Shown piece by piece: positions 6,141 through 7,703 of a stretch of 7,703 bases of DNA. The translations under genes were made by a program, and so were the position numbers. Within the stretch, counting starts at the first letter, position 1, and every line of letters starts with the position of its first letter. The stretch is from Acetobacteraceae bacterium. Its GTDB lineage: Bacteria > Pseudomonadota > Alphaproteobacteria > Acetobacterales > Acetobacteraceae. The stretch covers positions 1 through 7,703 of the forward strand of contig DAICYU010000186.1 in the NCBI GenBank assembly GCA_027311485.1. The letters are read 5' to 3'. Under the pieces are notes generated by a model, which did not search any database, had not been told where the DNA came from, and saw nothing but the letters and a program-made list of their open reading frames with translations.

Positions 6141-6824
6141 TTACGCGTGCTCGGCCCGCAACATGTAGCCAGCATTACGTACAGTATGGATTAGGCTGCT
6201 GGCGAACGGTTTGTCCACCTTCTGTCGCAGCCGCGACACATGCACATCAATCACGTTGGTCTGCGGGTCGAAGTGGTAATCCCACACGCCCTCCAGCAAC
6301 ATGGTGCGGGTCACCACCTGGCCGGCGTGGCGCATCAGATATTCCAGCAGGCGGAATTCGCGGGGCTGCAGGTCGATCTTCTGGCCGGCGCGCTTCACCT
6401 GGCGAGACAGCAGGTCGAGTTCCAGATCCTCCACCACCAGCTTGGTCACCGGGCCTTCGCCCTTGCCGCGGCGGTTCAGCGCCTCGACCCGCGCCAGCAG
6501 TTCGGCGAAGGCGAACGGCTTGGTCAGGTAGTCGTCGCTGCCGGCCTTCAGGCCCTTCACCCGGTCATCGACCTCGGCCAGCGCGGACAGGATCAGCACC
6601 GGCACCGTATTCTTCTGGCCGCGCAGGGTTTCCAGGATCTTCAGGCCATCGATGCCGCCGGGCAGCATCCGGTCCAGGATGACCGCGTCGAAGCTCTCAC
6701 TGGCTGCCATGAACAGGCCGTCGCGGCCGTTGTCGGCATGCTCCACGACATGCCCGGCCTCCCGCAGCCCACGCACGACGAAGCCGGCGACGTCTTTGTC
6801 ATCCTCCACCACCAGGATGCGCAT
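6141..6824 (-). CDS. OmpR/PhoB-family response regulator
   Basis: DNA-binding partner of the adjacent kinase, 227 aa, a normal length for the family. The receiver domain covers residues 1 to about 118, with acidic pocket E7/D8/D9, phospho-acceptor D51 (AVILDRMLPG), switch residue S80 and conserved K102 (YLTKPFAF). The winged-helix effector domain covers about 128-225, including LQPREFRLLEYLMRHAGQVV and the recognition-helix stretch NVIDVHVSRLRQKVD. It likely dimerises when phosphorylated and controls its own operon or envelope genes, but its targets cannot be read here. The start is firm: GAGGAGGG lies 6 nt before the ATG. It sits between the HtrA protease gene (12 nt upstream) and the kinase gene (12 nt downstream), which implies one transcript. 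Confidence 0.97.
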   Translation of the reverse strand: MRILVVEDDKDVAGFVVRGLREAGHVVEHADNGRDGLFMAASESFDAVILDRMLPGGIDGLKILETLRGQKNTVPVLILSALAEVDDRVKGLKAGSDDYLTKPFAFAELLARVEALNRRGKGEGPVTKLVVEDLELDLLSRQVKRAGQKIDLQPREFRLLEYLMRHAGQVVTRTMLLEGVWDYHFDPQTNVIDVHVSRLRQKVDKPFASSLIHTVRNAGYMLRAEHA

Positions 6825-6830
6825 ATTTTG

Positions 6831-6838
6831 CCCTCCTC
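6831..6838 (-). promoter_or_regulatory. Ribosome binding site of the response regulator, overlapping the protease stop codon
   Basis: The minus strand reads GAGGAGGG six nucleotides before the regulator ATG at 6824. Its first two bases are the last two bases of the protease TGA stop (6839-6837). Ribosomes ending the protease would therefore sit on the next gene's binding site, a layout that favours translational coupling. Confidence 0.8.
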
Positions 6839-7703
6839 AGCCTGCTTGTTCGGTCGGCCGGCGGCCGACATTGACGGGAATATCCATGTCACGGCCCTGG
6901 CGATGGACCATGACGTGCACGGTGTTGCCCGGCGCGACGCTCGCCACGGCGCGAATCAGCCCGCGGGAGCTGTCGATATGGTCGCCGTTCACAGCAACGA
7001 CGATATCGCCCTGGCGGATGCCGGCCCGTGCGGCGGGACCAGTGCGATCGATGCCGGCGATGACGACATGGTCGTTGCGGTCCTCGACCGAGACGCCGAG
7101 CCAGCCGCGTTCGATGGAGCCGTGGGCGATGAGTTGGGTGACGATGCGGCTGACGGTATCGCTGGGGATGGCGAAACCGATGCCGACGGATGCGCCGGTG
7201 GGGGAGACGATCACCGAGCTGACGCCGATCACCTGGCCATCCATGTTGAACACGGGACCACCGGAGTTGCCGGGATTGATCGGCGCGTCAAGTTGCAAAA
7301 AATTATCGAATGGGCCGGAGCCCAGGTCGCGGCCCTCGGCCGAGACGATGCCGACCGATACCGAACCGCCAAGGCCGAACGGATTGCCGGCCGCAAGAAT
7401 CCAGTCCCCGACCTCCGCCCTGCGGGAATCGACCCAGGTGACGCTGGGCAACGGCTGGCTGGTTTGCACCTTGATCACCGCGACATCCGTCAGCTCATCG
7501 CGGCCGACGACCTTGGCGGGAAGCTGCTGGCCATTGGTCAGGGAAACGACGATCTTGTCGGCGTGATCGACGACGTGGTTGTTGGTGACGATGATGCCGC
7601 TGGGATCAATGATGAAGCCCGATCCGGCGCCGGCGACCTGTTCATGGCGGTTGCCGAAGCGCCGCTTGAACTCCCGCCCCAACGGCGTATCGCGCAGCTC
7701 GGG
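6837..7703 (-). CDS. HtrA/Deg-family periplasmic serine protease with a single PDZ domain, 5' end cut by window edge
   Basis: Envelope quality-control endopeptidase. The frame stays open to the right edge, so 288 C-terminal residues are visible and the signal peptide or membrane anchor lies outside. A TTG at 7682 is only an internal codon and not the start, because the frame continues upstream of it with protease-like sequence. Numbering the fragment from the edge, the trypsin-like catalytic triad is H43 (TNNHVVDHAD), D73 (ELTDVAVIKV) and S147 (APINPGNSGGPV), all intact. One PDZ domain follows at about 200-282 (from RGWLGVSVED to the end), and the protein stops soon after it. Classical DegP has two PDZ domains, so the layout is that of DegS/HhoB-type or one-PDZ Deg proteases. 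It is the most upstream gene seen of the cluster with the regulator and kinase. The product of the cluster probably responds to misfolded envelope proteins, which is inferred from context. Confidence 0.95.
   Translation of the reverse strand, partial: PELRDTPLGREFKRRFGNRHEQVAGAGSGFIIDPSGIIVTNNHVVDHADKIVVSLTNGQQLPAKVVGRDELTDVAVIKVQTSQPLPSVTWVDSRRAEVGDWILAAGNPFGLGGSVSVGIVSAEGRDLGSGPFDNFLQLDAPINPGNSGGPVFNMDGQVIGVSSVIVSPTGASVGIGFAIPSDTVSRIVTQLIAHGSIERGWLGVSVEDRNDHVVIAGIDRTGPAARAGIRQGDIVVAVNGDHIDSSRGLIRAVASVAPGNTVHVMVHRQGRDMDIPVNVGRRPTEQAG

Noticed and set aside
4431..6194. Plus-strand open frame of 587 codons, the second longest closed frame in the window
   Set aside because: Lies opposite the small secreted-protein gene and the histidine kinase, whose boxes are all intact; the predicted product is Gly/Ala/Arg/Gln-rich with no domain.
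7680..7682. TTG at 7682 as the start of the protease
   Set aside because: The reading frame continues to the window edge with protease-like sequence, and HtrA proteins need a signal or anchor plus linker before this point.

Overview
This is a GC-rich, tightly packed stretch of bacterial chromosome, most consistent with an alphaproteobacterium. The protein styles and the HtrA / OmpR-type regulator / histidine kinase gene order suggest Rhodospirillales or Acetobacteraceae, but that placement is an impression from memory and not a search result. All six genes lie on the minus strand, so transcription runs from the right end of the window to the left. No gap between genes exceeds about 220 bases, and I see no RNA genes, insertion sequences or CRISPR arrays.

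Right part (7703 to about 4313): an envelope-stress style cluster. It begins with the 3' portion of an HtrA/Deg-family periplasmic serine protease with one PDZ domain, cut by the right edge. An OmpR/PhoB-family response regulator follows after 12 nt, and a membrane HAMP/HisKA histidine kinase after another 12 nt. A 114-aa predicted secreted protein of unknown function comes 46 nt later. The spacing argues for one operon: a two-component system co-expressed with a periplasmic quality-control protease and a small exported protein that could be an accessory factor.

Middle (4094 to 4312): a 219-bp control region upstream of the formate dehydrogenase genes. It holds a two-box motif repeated at exactly 52 bp, a 7-bp inverted repeat and several copies of GCGTCA. 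I read it as the promoter/operator region of the next operon.

Left part (4093 to 1): an NAD-dependent, metal-containing formate dehydrogenase. The first gene encodes a diaphorase subunit in which the NuoE-like (FdsG) and NuoF-like (FdsB) parts are fused in one 693-aa chain. The second, 15 nt downstream behind a perfect AGGAGG, encodes the catalytic alpha subunit (FdsA type), of which 665 residues are visible before the left edge. Together they would oxidise formate to CO2 at a molybdenum- or tungsten-pterin site and pass electrons along Fe-S clusters to FMN and NAD+. Any fdsC/fdsD accessory genes would lie beyond the left edge.
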